Part shown: one piece after another, positions 11,674 to 11,709 of the stretch | How positions within the stretch are numbered: position 1 is the first letter of the stretch | Layout: each line of letters begins with the position of its first letter | Assembly (NCBI GenBank): GCA_021828345.1 | Contig: JAJZJI010000032.1 | Span: forward strand, 1 to 11,709 | Source: Microcaldota archaeon | GTDB taxonomy: Archaea > Micrarchaeota > Micrarchaeia > Micrarchaeales > Micrarchaeaceae | Length of the DNA stretch: 11,709 nucleotides | Reading direction: 5' to 3' | Made by a program: the position numbers and the translations under genes | Notes under the pieces: generated by a model | Database searches by the model: none | The model's input: only the letters and a program-made list of their open reading frames with translations | What the model was told of the DNA's origin: nothing

Positions 11674-11709
11674 CAAATATCTGTTTTTAAATTAATGACA
11701 CATGCTTAT
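11674..11709. other. Window end after aIF2 gamma
   Basis: Only 36 bases remain after the stop. A run of five T at about 11684-11688 could contribute to termination. No gene start can be called before the sequence ends. Confidence 0.4.

Overview
This window comes from an AT-rich archaeal chromosome. The evidence is archaeal-type EF-1 alpha, uS10, eS6, aIF2 gamma, TFB, DnaG primase, Hjc and Cdc48, TATA boxes about 26 nt before many starts, very short leaders, oligo-T tracts behind genes, and tRNAs without an encoded CCA. The compact layout, a shortened TFB and an expanded tRNA suggest a small-genome lineage such as a DPANN/Micrarchaeota-like archaeon. That placement is inference from gene content only, with no phylogeny run.

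Layout. 1-1381 (+): 3' part of EF-1 alpha, then uS10 (rpsJ), a classic archaeal translation pair. 1513-1585 (+): tRNA-Gly(GCC). 1685-1972 (+): a small ABM-fold (dimeric alpha/beta barrel) protein, convergent with the next block. 1978-7357 is a long minus-strand run. Read in its own direction it is hjc resolvase, dnaG primase, an M50/site-2 protease, tRNA-Gln(CUG) with an oversized D-loop, a shortened TFB, an AIM24-family protein and a small kinase-like protein. 7548-11673 (+): a 35-residue extremely acidic microprotein, Cdc48/VAT AAA+ ATPase, eS6 and aIF2 gamma.

How the genes fit together. Most are housekeeping: translation elongation and initiation (EF-1 alpha, uS10, eS6, aIF2 gamma, two tRNAs), DNA/RNA metabolism (Hjc, DnaG), transcription initiation (TFB) and proteostasis (Cdc48, whose C-terminus ends in a HbYX-type proteasome-docking tripeptide). 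I see no defence island, CRISPR array, transposon or integrated element.

Unusual signals are embedded in this ordinary background. An 11-bp perfect palindrome is centred on the start codon and predicted transcription start of the kinase-like gene. The TFB ends midway through its second cyclin repeat. The tRNA-Gln D-loop is 30 nt and contains a hairpin. The hjc reading frame keeps all its catalytic residues but has no ATG/GTG/TTG at its true N-terminus. An acidic microprotein with its own promoter and Shine-Dalgarno site lies upstream of cdc48. DnaG carries an exact 81-bp tandem duplication. A 37-bp identical block is shared by the two Walker A regions of cdc48. TATA-like elements are repeated with 10-bp phasing before eS6.
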